A stretch of 64,000 bases of DNA from Doryteuthis pealeii (GCA_023376005.1 CM042162.1:91612461-91676460), one strand, 5' to 3'. Positions 1 through 10,568 are shown, numbered from the stretch's first letter. Numbers and translations: made by a program. The notes: a model not told the origin generated them from the letters alone.

Positions 1-13
1 GGTCATATGGTCC
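1..13. repeat. Edge of a foldback element, family E
   Basis: The first bases match the terminal arm of the foldback element at 40126-40379 (aaggtcatatggtcc). Only this edge is inside the window. Confidence 0.45.
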
Positions 14-119
14 TTTTTTTTTAACCCTTGAACTTGTCAATGGGGTTTTACTTTTATTTAATTTAACAAACTTGTGAAAAAAAATTTATTTTTTAAAAAT
101 TTATTTTTTGTTTTTATAG

Positions 120-319
120 TCTAGGTGATTTCAGTCAACATGTTAGCCATATTGGTCGTCCTTATATGTGGGCTCAGTGGTTGGCAGGATTGCAGTTTCT
201 CAGTGATGATGTTAAAAATGGAATTTCTCTCAGTGCTAGTCACATGCAAAACACTATCCAACTGCTGCGACATCGTATAAAAGCCAGACTTTCTTTACTC
301 AAACAATTGGTCTCATTGG
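120..319 (+). CDS. THOC5: THOC5 exon a
   Basis: The acceptor is tttttatag (AG at 118-119) and the donor is gtaagt at 320. The exon starts with one leftover base and ends one base into a codon. It encodes about 66 residues, including the segment NTIQLLRHRIKARLSLLKQL, which is the THOC5 helix just before the LFP motif of the next exon. Confidence 0.85.
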
Positions 320-1901
320 GTAAGTAAACACTTTCAACATCTTTTATATGACTGATCTGATTCATTGGATTTTTTCTATATATAATAATATATATTATTA
401 AAAGCAAAAATAATTAAAATTAAAATATGTAGGGGTAGGCTACGGGCCCAAACGCCAAAAAGGCTCTAGTTTTTTTATTTAATTTGTAATTTTGATGGTG
501 GGAAAAACAAAGCGGCCAAATGAATGCCTATAGACTCCTGAATATCATACTTTTTTTCTTAAGCGTAAATGTTGTCTATTTTGAAGTTTTCCGTGGGTAC
601 CACCAATTTTCCCCATGAAATACAGTTTTTGATCAATTTTGATATTCCTCATTATATTCTACCTGTATTACTCATCATACACATTTATTATATTTTTGTA
701 GCTAGAGACATCATTTTAATCGGACATGTATTAGCATTACAAGCATTTATAGGTTATGAGCCCAAAGGTCAATATGGCTCTAGTTTTTTGATTTCGTGAC
801 TAATTCGAAAAAAAAGCGGCCAAATAAATGCCTATAGACCCTTTTTTTTTACAAATTAAAAGTCATCTTTTTCGCCTTGGGAAACCTACCTAGGGGTGAC
901 AATCCTGTAAATTAATGTACAGCGTGGTCGGAAAGTCTTGTCACTCTTATATATTTTTAGAGGTAAAATAATTACATATATATTATTAAAACCAAAAATA
1001 ATGAAAATTAAAATAATATGTAAGGGGTGACAAGATTTCAGACCACCCAGTGGGGCCATGGGTGTCGACCTGTGATGCTTAGGGATGGAACTCTGGTGGC
1101 TGAGCAGTCCGTGACATGCAACACTTGACTTTGGCCTTTATTTGGGCTAGACGGGTGGTCAGAGAAGCCTCCTCTGATCAATCAGCTAGTTATAGCAAGC
1201 ACCTATATGATTGTCCTAACTCTATTGTCATTGTGGAAAGCCTCAACCCTTTTTATCATATATATATATATATATATATATATGCTAGAAGTCTGTGGCT
1301 GAGGGTCTTAACGTCCTGGGTATGACATTAAACTCTATCTGATGGTGGAGTTCCAATTTTAGAGCTCTGGGGAATGTGGAGTACCCCTTTATCACCATTA
1401 TTCCCAGGTCCACTCTGACCTGGAGTGTTAGGGTCCCATTTATAGTTTAAATAGAAAAATTAGTTAACAAAAAATGTTTTAAAAAGTTTTCAGTAACCAT
1501 CAAGAATGAATAAAACATCATCTTTGGCATAAAATAACCTAACAAGGGTTGTCATGCCATAAAATCCAACCAACCCCACTTTGGTTGTTATTATATTAAT
1601 AACGTTTTGGCCATTCTATTCTCTGGCCTTCTTCAGGTGTCTTTTGTTATAGTAAGTAACCTTCTAGGAACTTCAAATCCAACTTTTTATTCAATCCACA
1701 GATTTTTTGGTTATTTCCTATAAGTCTAACATGATCAAAGGGGAACCACTCTTGACTGATAAATTATTTATTTTCCCATTAAACTAACCCTAAACCCTAA
1801 CCCCGTCTTCTTTTTTTCTTAGTAGATCAATAAATAAATAAATAATTTATCAGTCAAGAGTGGTTCCCCTTTGATCATGTTAGACTTATAGGAAATAACC
1901 A

Positions 1902-1939
<38 letters not shown>

Positions 1940-4900
1940 TCATCCCATTTTCCCTGCTTAGAGAATATCTTGTATCAATTAATTAATCCCTGAAATTTTG
2001 GAAACCTTGATTCAATTAAATTGATTTATAATAATGATAATTCCTCATCTTAGAAATTCAACTTTTTGATCTTTTCCCATTTAACAGAAAGATCGTCAAT
2101 TCCGATCACTGGAGAATACATGAACCTTTTTCCTGTCAAGATTATTACTCAACTCTCTTCCTGGAGACGATCAACTTTTGAGGATTTTGCTGTAAGTTTA
2201 CAAGATTTTAGTTTTTATTATTATTAAGTCTCATCAGCGATGTATACAGTATGAGACTTAATAAAGTTGAAACAGCTGCTGTACGATGTTCTACGTGGGG
2301 CGCGATATTTGCCGAGTTCGCTTGTCATGATTATTTTCAATAATTACCGAATTTTATATGATATACGCATTGTAATTGCCTTCAAGCAAAAAAATATAAA
2401 TAATGATATACTTTACTCAACAATGCTTCTAAAGCAAATTATCAAATCTCATCATTTTATTTTTTATTTTTCTAAAACCTTCATCAGGATTCGAATTCTG
2501 AAGACTGTCTTGATGACTTATGAAAAATGGTAGAATGGTAATTTGTGTAATGAAAGGGGCGTTACCCAGTCATGCGTAACATGAGTTCTGGACCACGTGC
2601 AGATGTTACCTGAAACTGAAAAATCGGTAATCTGAACTTTATTTACATAAATGAGAGTAATCTCCCCTTGTTTGTTTCACTTTGAGGAAGCTGTGTGTTT
2701 TGGTCGGCCATTTTCATTTCACCGTAAATCTACACTGAAAATACGAATTTGTTTGAATAAATACAACTGCATGTTTTAACACGAAAATATCAAAACGTGT
2801 TCTTAATAACAATTTCATTTCAATTGATGTGTAAGCACAATTAACACATTTTATGATTTTTTTTCGTGTTAAGACATGCAGTTTTATTGATTTGAACAAA
2901 TTTGTATTTTCAGTGTAGATTTACAGTGTAATGAAAATGGCTGACCAAAACGCACGGCTTCCTCAAAGTGAAACAAACTAGGGGAGGTTACTCTCATTTA
3001 TGTAGCTAATGTTCAGATTACCAAAAATCTATGTAAAAATTTTATTAAGTGTGCTTTCTTTTTTTTTCTTTTTTTTTCTTTTTTTTCTCGTCCAAACGTA
3101 TACCTACTCATTTTGCTATAAATAAAATTAACTAATGTTGTCTTTTCTCTTTTTTTTCTTTTTTCAGAGCCTGCCTTATACTGCCAATTTGATTCAAGAA
3201 GGTTTGGCCCAAGAATCAGATATGTATTTCTGTGCTGTTCTTGAAAGGAGTTCAGCTCGACTGATTTGTCACATCATTGTGGCCCCCAATTATCCCGTGG
3301 TGGCCCCAGTTTTTTCTTTGTGTGTTCATTGGCAAACAATCAGAACAGTCCTCAATGACTGTCATGTACAGGTAAAGAAAACTTTTTCACAACATTTAAC
3401 TCTTAATGTCCTATACCGCCCCATTCCACCTGGCCAGAAGTCACATTCGTTTTCTTAATCCGACCCAAAATATAGCCTTTGTTTAAATGTAATATTAAAC
3501 ATTTTTAGAAGTCTTTATTTTAAGGGAAATAACAAGTAAATTTGAATGAAAATGCCATTTTTAGCCATTTTTTTTATAGATCCTAATAGGAATTTCTCAA
3601 CAGGATGTTAAGAGTTAATATTCCACTCTCTTTATGACCCCTGTAGATGTCAGTGTATTAACAAAATCTTATTCTTATGATTTTTGCTTCTGCTGGTGAA
3701 TTAAAACATTTTTTTTCTTTTTATCTAATATATATATATATATATATATCTGCCAAACCATAAAGCCATTTTCTTCTGACACATTTGTTGGTATCGTGTT
3801 TTCCCAAAAATAAGACAAGGCTTTTATTAATTTTCACTAGGGTTTATTTTTGGGGGATATTGAGTGTTTGCGTCACGTGGTGTGATTATGAAGAATGCTC
3901 ACTTCTTTCGTCTGTCTGCCACTCTCAACTAGGGCTTATTTTAAAATCATCCTAGGTCTTATTTTGTAGTTAGTTCTTTTTTTTTGTGGGGGTACGGTGT
4001 TTACAGGTAAATTAACATTATGGCCTATTTTGTATTTTACTCAGTAAGTTTTTACTGCTTGTTTAAACCCATTATATCATTAACTAGAGCTCATCTTTAT
4101 CACATAAGATATATTATTCAGGCCACTGTAACCTCAGGCTCTGTTTTAGGTGATTGTTTTGATTTATTATTTTAAATACCTTAAAATAAGTCATCTTCAG
4201 GTGAATTCAAATGCAGTTTCAGAGCTTAATCATTACTGCACACTCAAGGGGGCTTTAAGCAGCATAAATGCCACCAGACTTATTGACAAAATTGGGATTA
4301 GATATAAAAAAAAATTAAATGGAAGAAGTTAATTATTCTAAAAACTGAAATATCAAAATGTCATAAGATAATTTTAAAATGTTTAAGGTAATTAAAATAA
4401 TGAATTAAAAAAAACAAAAACACCTAAAACAAAATCCAATGTTACAGTGTCTTCAATGTTTATTATACACAATAAAGATCAGGATAATGGTCTGAAATAC
4501 CATAATTATTCATATCAAGCCTCATCTTATAAATACACATTCAAATAAAAAAGAAAAAAAAAGGATCTTCTCAGTTAATAATGAGTTTGAATTAAATGTT
4601 TAAATCCCTATTTTGCATTGATTGTTCCTCTCATCAGTCTTTTCTTTTTCTTTTTTTTTTTGTGTGGTTTTCAGGAAATGGAGAGTGAAGTTAATGTTTA
4701 TTATGAAGAACTTGTTCACCTGAGTCACGTGACCAAATATTATCCAATCAGATACAGCGTATCAGCATGTGTTTTGATGTCTACTTAGAAACGGAAACTA
4801 AAACATGGCACGTGAAGGTCCACTTGAAATCTCCAAAGAAAAATCTATCCTCGTTTGGCCAGGTAAAAAAAAAAAATCAAGATTTCCTTTTCTTTTTTTT

Positions 4901-7900
4901 TTTTTTTTTTTTTTCATGACAGATATAACTAAAATGTATCCCTTTTTTATGTTGCAATTTATTTTAAAGATAAAAATGATCACATTAATTCAATAATCAA
5001 ACCGTTTAGGCTGATTGCCATAAAGCAGGGGTCACCAAACGGTTATTTCCTAGTTGAGTAAACATATTACAGGGTGACCAAGAAAAACAGAACCTAATTA
5101 TTTATTATTTTCCATTAAACTAACCCCTAACCCCCCCCCCTAGTTGAGTAACATGATATTACAGGGTGACCCAGAAAAAACAGAACCTAAATTATTTATT
5201 TATTTTCCCATTAAACTAACCCTAACCCCCCCCTAGTTGAGTAACATGATATTACAGGGTACCAGAAAAACAGAACCTAAATTATTAATTTTTCTATTAT
5301 TTTCCCCATTAGACTATCTAACCCCGTTAAACCCACCCGCCCGCTAGTTGAGTAAGACATGATATTACAGGGTGACCCAGAAAAAAACCAGAACCTAATA
5401 TTATTTTATTTTCTCCATTAAATAACCCTAACCCCCTAGTTTGAGAAACAATGGAAATATTAGCAGTGGTGGTACTCCAGAAAAAACAGAATCCACAAAT
5501 TTTAATAAAGTACTATTAATTTTAACTAAGGAGGGGTGGGTTTAGGGTTGTTACGTGGTAAAATAATATATTGTAGTGGTCCTGTTTTTGTTCTGGGTCA
5601 CCCCTGTAATATCATGTCTCAGACTAGGAAATAACCATCAAACTAATGGCCTGGGAAGGCTTTTTTTTATCAGGGCCTGGTAACGGTACTGAATTTGTTG
5701 GTTAAACTGGTACGGAAACACAAGACTTCTGATCCATTTAAATTCAAAATGTGGAAGGTATGGAATCCATCAAAATGAAATTGACTGATAAACATTGAAG
5801 AAATTCTCTTGATGGATCTAGCAGTCCGAACCAAACATTAAAGTGATATCTTGTAAAGGCGAAACTCCAGTTTCACAAATCTCATTAAACTTTCTGTTAA
5901 TGTGCATTCTTTGATAATGTTCTAAAAATAAAATTATGTTGTGTCAAATTTGGTGTTTTGTGGCATACAATTACGCCAGCTGTCCATGCCATGAATATAA
6001 CACGAAATATAAATTTTTTGTTTACATCTTTTCTTCAGAGCTTTCGTTCTTGGCCTATCAAGTATTGATACACAATAATAATGTGCCCGTGCTCGTTATT
6101 TTTCAAGTATTCCGGTCCGCATGCTCCGGTTTGATTGTTTTTTTAACATGCCGTCCCAGCCGTGAAAAATTTTGGTGATTCCTTGCCATAGAGCAAGTGG
6201 TTAGCATGCTACCTTATGCAGACTATTCATATTGTATAAGTTTGGTTTTCACTTGGTGGGTTTTGTGCCCGATGTGGATTAATACGCATTTGACTAGAAG
6301 GGGAGATAACTCTTACCTTCAAGCCAAGTTGTAAAAATGGGGAGGCTATTCATATTGGATTGCGCCCTAACCCTATTGTCCTTGATGGCAGGCACCAAAC
6401 CTTTTTATCATTATGGGTCTAGAAGTGTGGTGGGCTGAGGGTCGTTTCATTCCTTAGGAATGATGTTTAAATCTCTAATTATATATATATTATATAATAT
6501 ATATAATATATAATATTAATATATATGAAATGCGTACGTAAATAAATCACTGTTTATTGATTGGCTTTTAGCCGACAATTTTTGGAGGTATATGTGCTTA
6601 ATGGAGTCATATATAGATTCTTGAAAATAATTGAATTAATAATTAATGATATTTAGGTGGCATTATGTTGCAGATGATAAGGCTAACAGATCGAGAAATT
6701 TCAGGGATTGACATTTCTCGATCTGTTTAGCCCTTAATTTGAAATATATCCCGCCTAAATTCATTATTTTATTAACCTAATTAATTTTTCAGAATTGAGG
6801 TTATGATTCCATTGCAGCATATCCTCAAAATAAATAATATATATGTGGTGTGTGTGTCCAGTCTGAGTTTGGGAATGTGGAGCACGCCCTGTCATCACTA
6901 TTGCGTCCCTGGTCCACTCTGACCCGGAGTGGGTAGTACCTGTTTAGGGTCCATCTTGGGTTAGTAAATATGATGAGTTCATAACAAAAAATTGTTGTAT
7001 CCATTAAGACATGATTTATTCAATACTTTATCGGGCATTAAATGACCCGACCTGAGGTGATTATGCGTAAACACAAAAAAACAAATCATATGTTCTGCAT
7101 ATTAAGTGCCTTCTTTTTATGCTACTCCCCTCCCACCAGTCTCTCCTGGTCTACATATTGAACATAATCTGGTAGTAGTGATGTTTACTTACACTCGCCT
7201 AATTAATTCTGGTCATCATCATGTTTGCGCTGAGTAGTACTGATAGCCTGTCAATGCCTTTCACCACTGTCTCTATCTAATGCATCTGGCTCGTTGGGAG
7301 GCCTCTGCGTAGCATCAAGGATCTGCGCGAGTTGGTAATTATAGGTTTTTTTCTTTGATAAATTTGGTTAAATTTATTAATAATGAAATGTATGTAAACT
7401 GTCTGTAAGACAAGAACTACATCACCACTAACGTCATGATGTTCTTTGTTATTTTAAGTTATATCTTCTCAATGTATTTTGAAATAGTCATTTATTAATC
7501 TTAATTAACATCATATTTATTAACTATGGTCTCTATTAAATCGAGCTGAGTTAGATTTGCCAACAAACTGCTCATATTTATTAATGATCAAATCCTGAAA
7601 TATGTTGTTATATTATCCTAAGAAATAAAGATTTTACGATAGTATACAGTGTAATGAATTTATATAATGGGTTTAAGTAAATAATTATTGCTGTATTTGA
7701 TTTCCTAATATAATCATGTTATTCTCAACGTATTAAAATCAATTGCCTTATAATTATAATTTTATATAGAAATTCAATTAAAATAACATTAAAATCAATC
7801 CTATTAGAATTTCACATGAGAATTCAAGTTATAAAATAACATTAAAATAAGTGTATATATTTTATATTCATTCTATTTAGTTTCATTAGTGTTCCCTAAT

Positions 7901-8408
7901 TAAATGTAATTATTATATCAAAACTTAATACTTGTACCCTAGGGGTACATCTTTTTACTTGTTTCTTTTATACACTGATAAAAGTTTCTAAATTTCCTTG
8001 GTTATTGTCCTATACATCCAACCTAAAAAAAGGGGAACCACTCTGATATTGATTTTATCTGTTATTAATCTACTACATGTAATTTTCCATTAAACTAACT
8101 AACGCGTCCGTCTTCCTTTTTTCCTATAGATCAATAAATAAATGAATTTGAGTCCTCAGCCAGAGGGTTCCCCTTTTGTTAGGTTGGAGTTATAGGAAAT
8201 AACCATTTCTGTTACGTTTTTATTTTACTGATCTAGTGAAAAATTTTAACAAACTACTTTTAAAGTCAAGTCAATGTCAAGTAAAAAATAGAACCTTTTT
8301 TTTCTTTTTCTGTTTTTTTTCTTTTGTCTTTTTTTTCAGAGGATCCGAATTCGAAGACAAGAACCTTTCAGTACGACTGCTCATGTTGGGAATTTTCATC
8401 ATCGCTGA
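120..8408 (+). CDS. THOC5: THOC5 (THO complex subunit 5), C-terminal part, five exons
   Basis: Five GT..AG exons join into the C-terminal part of THOC5: 120-319, 2088-2191, 3168-3371, 4675-4862 and 8340-8408, about 254 codons with the stop. THOC5 is a nuclear coiled-coil subunit of the THO core of TREX, which couples transcription to mRNA packaging and export. Matches recalled from vertebrate THOC5 include a helix like NTIQLLRHRIKARLSLLKQL, an LFPVKII segment, PVVAPVFSLCVHW, MESEVNVYYEEL, and a C terminus ending in FHHR against FSHR in human. Exon phases are compatible throughout if one missing base is allowed in exon 4. The 5' part of the gene lies outside the window to the left. The family assignment is from memory of the protein, without an alignment run. 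Confidence 0.88.
320..1050. other. Intron sequence with a short local duplication
   Basis: This is THOC5 intron sequence. Two stretches share the phrase gcggccaaatgaatgcctatagac with small differences (about 512-535 and 815-838), each preceded by ggctctagttttttgattt-like sequence near 462 and 776. It is an old internal duplication of about 300 bases, and no gene is visible. Confidence 0.4.
1051..1580 (+). repeat. Dispersed family C copy
   Basis: Family C is the commonest long repeat in this window, about 550-600 bases. Landmarks in + orientation are a head with gatgcttagggatggaac, then gctgagcagtcc, cctttttatcatat, gctagaag, tgagggtcttaacgtcc, ttaaactctatctgatgg, ccactctgacc and ggcataaaatgaccc. 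The tail runs ttgacatgccgtaaaatcc and then a CAAC-rich end. No protein is encoded. The tail-like end suggests a retroposed non-coding unit or the 3' end of a LINE, which is inference. Confidence 0.75.
1602..1636 (-). ncRNA. Degenerate hammerhead-like core
   Basis: On the minus strand CTGAAGA (1636-1630) is followed by A, then GGCCA (1628-1624), a 10-base loop, UGGCC (1613-1609), AAAA and CGTT. This is the CUGANGA-stem-GAAA layout with GAAA changed to AAAA. No paired stem I is evident, so it is probably a dead relative of the SINE-A tail motif. Confidence 0.35.
1709..1900. mobile_element. Foldback element D1 with telomere-like centre
   Basis: The two ends are near-perfect inverted arms of about 64 bases starting ggttatttcctataagtc and containing aaggggaaccactcttgac. 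The centre has aaccctaaaccctaacccc. No open reading frame is present, so it is a non-autonomous foldback or MITE-type unit. Related copies are at 8000, 42508 and 45212. Confidence 0.8.
1904..1938. repeat. Poly(T) tract
   Basis: A run of about 32 T residues follows directly after foldback D1. It lies in THOC5 intron 1. Confidence 0.9.
2088..2191 (+). CDS. THOC5: THOC5 exon b
   Basis: The acceptor is ttaacag and the donor gtaagt at 2192. The first two bases complete a Glu codon from the previous exon, and the exon ends in phase 0. It encodes SSIPITGEYMNLFPVKIITQ followed by a Trp-containing helix, matching the conserved LFPAKVV region of THOC5. Confidence 0.85.
2222..2420 (+). mobile_element. 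Damaged hammerhead element, inverted at its 5' end
   Basis: Positions 2255-2289 keep stem II (GACTT/AAGTT), GAAA, a 4-bp stem III (ACAG/CTGT), the GUA cleavage triplet and CGATGT. The CUGAUGA box is broken to ATGA. Directly upstream, 2227-2247 is the same ribozyme's 5' half in reverse orientation. The downstream part 2284-2420 matches the reverse complement of about 60265-60401. It lies in THOC5 intron 2. Confidence 0.7.
2626..3022. mobile_element. Foldback element G
   Basis: Inverted arms of about 175 bases run from ggtaatctgaac to gttcagattacc. The arms share tcctcaaagtgaaacaaac, the MAENGRPK-like stretch around cattttcattt, and gaaaatacgaatttgtt. It sits between THOC5 exons b and c. Half copies without the second arm occur at about 27376 and 34877. 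Confidence 0.8.
3168..3371 (+). CDS. THOC5: THOC5 exon c
   Basis: A long pyrimidine tract precedes the AG at 3166-3167, and the donor gtaaag starts at 3372. It is exactly 68 codons in phase 0. The product contains MYFCAVLERSSARL and NYPVVAPVFSLCVHW, the beta-strand region of the THOC5 C-terminal domain. Confidence 0.88.
3791..3975. mobile_element. Possible MITE with AAAATAAGAC motifs
   Basis: The segment has aaaaataagacaaggc at its left and cctaggtcttattttg at its right, with an internal agggcttatttt. This layout of AATAAGAC motifs in opposite orientation is seen in widespread short DNA transposons. Exact ends and a target-site duplication were not found. Confidence 0.4.
4675..4862 (+). CDS. 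THOC5: THOC5 exon d, with one-base frame break
   Basis: The acceptor is ttttcag and the donor gtaaaa at 4863. The first half reads MESEVNVYYEELVHLSHVTK in phase 0. The second half reads LSNQIQRISMCFDVYLETE only in the neighbouring frame, so a base is missing around 4734-4745; without it an in-frame stop appears at about 4786. The exon is 188 bases, and one extra base would make 63 codons and restore phase 0 for the next exon. A sequencing indel is the simplest cause; a recent mutation is the alternative. Confidence 0.8.
4863..5030. other. Start of the last THOC5 intron
   Basis: It contains A-rich and T-rich tracts (about 4863-4914) and no recognisable element. Confidence 0.4.
5040..5638. mobile_element. 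Foldback element F with internal tandem units
   Basis: Five units start with tagttgagta-like sequence at 5051, 5141, 5234, 5345 and 5437 (spacing 90-111). Each carries acagggtgacccagaaaaa and a short telomere-like taaccctaacccc tract. The right end, about 5579-5638, is one arm in reverse orientation ending aggaaataacc. Many units differ by single-base gains and losses. Confidence 0.75.
5650..6360. other. Intron sequence, nothing assigned
   Basis: Unique-looking AT-rich THOC5 intron sequence. No exon with acceptable borders and no known element was recognised. Confidence 0.4.
6365..7055 (+). repeat. Family C copy split by an inserted palindrome
   Basis: The left part (6365-6478) holds ccctaaccctattgtcc, cctttttatcat and the aatgatgtttaaatct landmark. 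The right part (about 6860-7055) resumes at gggaatgtggagcac, ccactctgacc and the cattaaatgaccc landmark. The missing middle is replaced by (TA)n and the palindromic element at 6565-6835, which therefore inserted later. Confidence 0.65.
6565..6835. mobile_element. Palindromic copy of the hammerhead element
   Basis: The left arm (agccgacaatttttggagg, tatgtgcttaat) is the reverse complement of the tail of the 18.6-kb hammerhead element. The right arm repeats that tail in forward orientation. The centre (6682-6728) is a hairpin of about 19 bp around ttcagggattgac. The ribozyme core is absent. Confidence 0.7.
7056..7865. other. Intron sequence, nothing assigned
   Basis: AT-rich intron sequence with no recognised element or exon. 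Confidence 0.4.
7866..7960 (-). repeat. Family H 5' fragment
   Basis: Reading on the minus strand it starts with the atgtacccctaggggtacaagtatt-like head and continues into the AT-rich body found at 46255 and 62311. Only about 95 bases are present. Confidence 0.5.
8000..8204. mobile_element. Foldback element D2
   Basis: Its arms ggttattgtcctata... and ...tataggaaataacc with aaggggaaccactc match family D. The centre keeps ttaaactaactaacgcgtccg, a degraded form of the telomere-like tract. It lies in the last THOC5 intron, 136 bases before the terminal exon. Confidence 0.7.
8340..8408 (+). CDS. THOC5: THOC5 terminal coding exon
   Basis: The acceptor is a long T/C tract ending ttttttcag at 8337-8339. 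In phase 0 the exon encodes 22 residues, RIRIRRQEPF...GNFHHR, then TGA at 8406-8408. This parallels the LRLFRGPSRMKPF...FFSHR end of vertebrate THOC5. A longer frame open to 8472 uses a different phase and is not coding. Confidence 0.85.
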   Translation, partial: RIRIRRQEPFSTTAHVGNFHHR

Positions 8409-8471
8409 TTTTTTTTTTGGCAAAAGAAAATTTCATGTTATGAAGTCATTTCAGTATTCATTTTTCTTTTA

Positions 8472-8477
8472 AATAAA
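8472..8477 (+). promoter_or_regulatory. THOC5: THOC5 poly(A) signal AATAAA
   Basis: A canonical AATAAA lies 64 bases after the THOC5 stop codon. The gene is therefore inferred to end near 8490-8500. Confidence 0.7.
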
Positions 8478-8499
8478 GAAGTTTAAATAATTACCCAAC

Positions 8500-9560
8500 T
8501 TTAATTTTCTTGTCATTAATTTTTGATTTAATTTCGTGAAGAGATTGTTATTATTTGTCTAATCTTGTAAAAATTTAGTCGAACTAGCAGGACCCTATGT
8601 TATACCACAGTATGATAATTGTAATTATTCAATGTTTGATATGTTACTTAAGAGCTATGCATAAATCCTTCATAGTAAAAAGTATATAATCTTAATTTAA
8701 TTCTTTTCTTTTTTTTTTTCTTTTTTTTTTCCTTCTTTTCATTATGTGCGATTGAAACTGATTACTATTTTCTGATGTTTAAGAAGAGGCTTGATTGATA
8801 GTATTTATCTGTGTATTCGGACTAATCATGGTCCTCAATCTTTAGTTGTTATCTGCCGAAACGTACAATAAAATAAGTATGGGACAATAGTCTGAATGAC
8901 ACAGATAATACAGAAACTGATTAGTTTATTGCTGTCCATTCTCACTCCCCTCCCACTCTATCTTTTCCCCTGCTCCCTTTCTTCTTTATATTTTTCTGTG
9001 TAGCATTCCTTTTCTTCCCTTTCTTATCATTATATGATAAAACTTAGCTGAGGCGTGATGACACTTAGAAGCATAATCAATAATCAACGTGTGTACCTTT
9101 TTGCATTCCATGTTGTTTTTTAGCACTATGTGAAAAAAATTAATTTTGCACAATGATAATAATATTGGGTATTTAAAAAAAACAAAAAAAACAGAAAGAC
9201 ACATTTATCACTTACATTCTTTCGGTTCATTTTTTTTTTAAATAAACAATAGTTTATCTTTAGTGCAAAATTAATTTTGTCACATCATCCTTAGAAACAA
9301 CAACATGAAGTAACAAATTTTTTATTTTTTTTAAATCAAAAACTATTTTAGTAGAAGAGCAGTGTCTGGTTTTTTATTGCCATTGTTTGTACTAACAGCT
9401 CAGTGAAAAGCAAAAGTTCAGTTCCTTTCAAAACTGATCTGGCTGGGGTGCTATTGGTGACTAGGTCCATATTCTATAAATTCAAGTTTGATTTGGGATC
9501 AGATCAAATTACTTTCTCATGATTGCGAAGTCCTTTGGTATAAAGTCGTGCTACAATACA
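8500..9560. other. Intergenic, only a short SINE-A tail fragment
   Basis: About 8842-8912 (ctgccgaaacgtacaat, gggacaatagtctgaatg, acagataatac) is a fragment of the SINE-A tail. The rest is AT-rich with (T)n tracts and no gene. Confidence 0.45.
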
Positions 9561-9564
9561 GCCA

Positions 9565-9800
9565 CTTAAATTTATAGACTAAGCGACCTCATGTGGTTAA
9601 CGTCGAAATCAAACAGCCAAGCGCGGTCTGGCTGGTTAGCTCTGCTTAATCGCTGATACTGAGAGAACGTCCATTTTGCAATCATTAGACGAAGGACTTG
9701 CAAATGAACCACTCAAGGAACAACTCAAGGATCTCTTTACTAAGATCACTGCTCTGTTTAACCAAAGGATCTCCCTGGACAAGCGCTTTGCTTGAAGCCC
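9565..9800 (+). repeat. Degraded family K copy
   Basis: It contains ttatagactaagcgacctcatgtgg, aatcgctgatactg, ggacttgcaaatgaac and caaggaacaactcaaggatc. These are diverged versions of the landmarks of the family K units at 38.9 and 40.7-41.6 kb. Confidence 0.5.
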
Positions 9801-10567
9801 TAAAGGATTGGTTCAAGAAATCACACAATGTTCTATCATAATCTCCATTCTCACGTTGCCAAGAAGATACATATGCTTGGCGTACTTAACAATAAGAGTT
9901 ATCTTCTCTTGATACGTCTCGTTGCTGAGAGGTAGCATTAGTAATCTGACCACAGGAGGGAACTTCGATTCCCAGCCTCTTTTCACTCAACCGGCGACGT
10001 GTAAGATGGTCTAGAGAGCTACTACCCGATCTTAGGTTAAGGGGTCTTCCCGCTATGCCGTACCCGCTTAATAGTAATCCGACGCATATTTCCTTTTAAT
10101 AGAACTATTCCTGTATCTGGTTTTGTACACCTTCTGTTCGTACAGAACTCTTTTTGTATGTCTTTCTCTGATTGTATTTTCCGTCATTACTGAATAATAT
10201 ATGTTATTTTTGACCTTTGTCGGAATGGTTTTGATGTTTATCCATGACACACAGTGGGAGGTTACTGTAAAGCCTTCCAACGTTATTATAAACCATGATG
10301 TTATACAATGCTTGTAGTAACCATTAGTCAAAGGGACAGATTCTACTTTCTGTTATATCTAAAGAGTTCCTAATGTTGTTTTTAAATATCGTTAGGGCAA
10401 GAAAAAGTCCATAATTAATTTATATTTCTGTTGGATTTTGTTGTATATAGAGCAATAAGGCAAGTGTCACTTCTACTTATAGATTCGTCGACTACCATGT
10501 GACAGCCTTCTTATCCCCAATCTACTGGCTAGTGCGCTGCTGCGTGTTGGGGAGTTATACTGCCCCG

Positions 10568-10568
10568 N
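10568..10568. other. Ambiguous base (N)
   Basis: This is the only undetermined base in the window. Confidence 0.99.

Noticed and set aside
4629..4640. TCATCAG (CTGATGA on the minus strand) before THOC5 exon d
   Set aside because: No stem II-GAAA follows, so it is chance.
8236..8472. 78-residue frame spanning the THOC5 terminal exon
   Set aside because: It uses a different phase from the exon, runs through the acceptor's T tract and lacks similarity. The 22-residue end in phase 0 matches THOC5.
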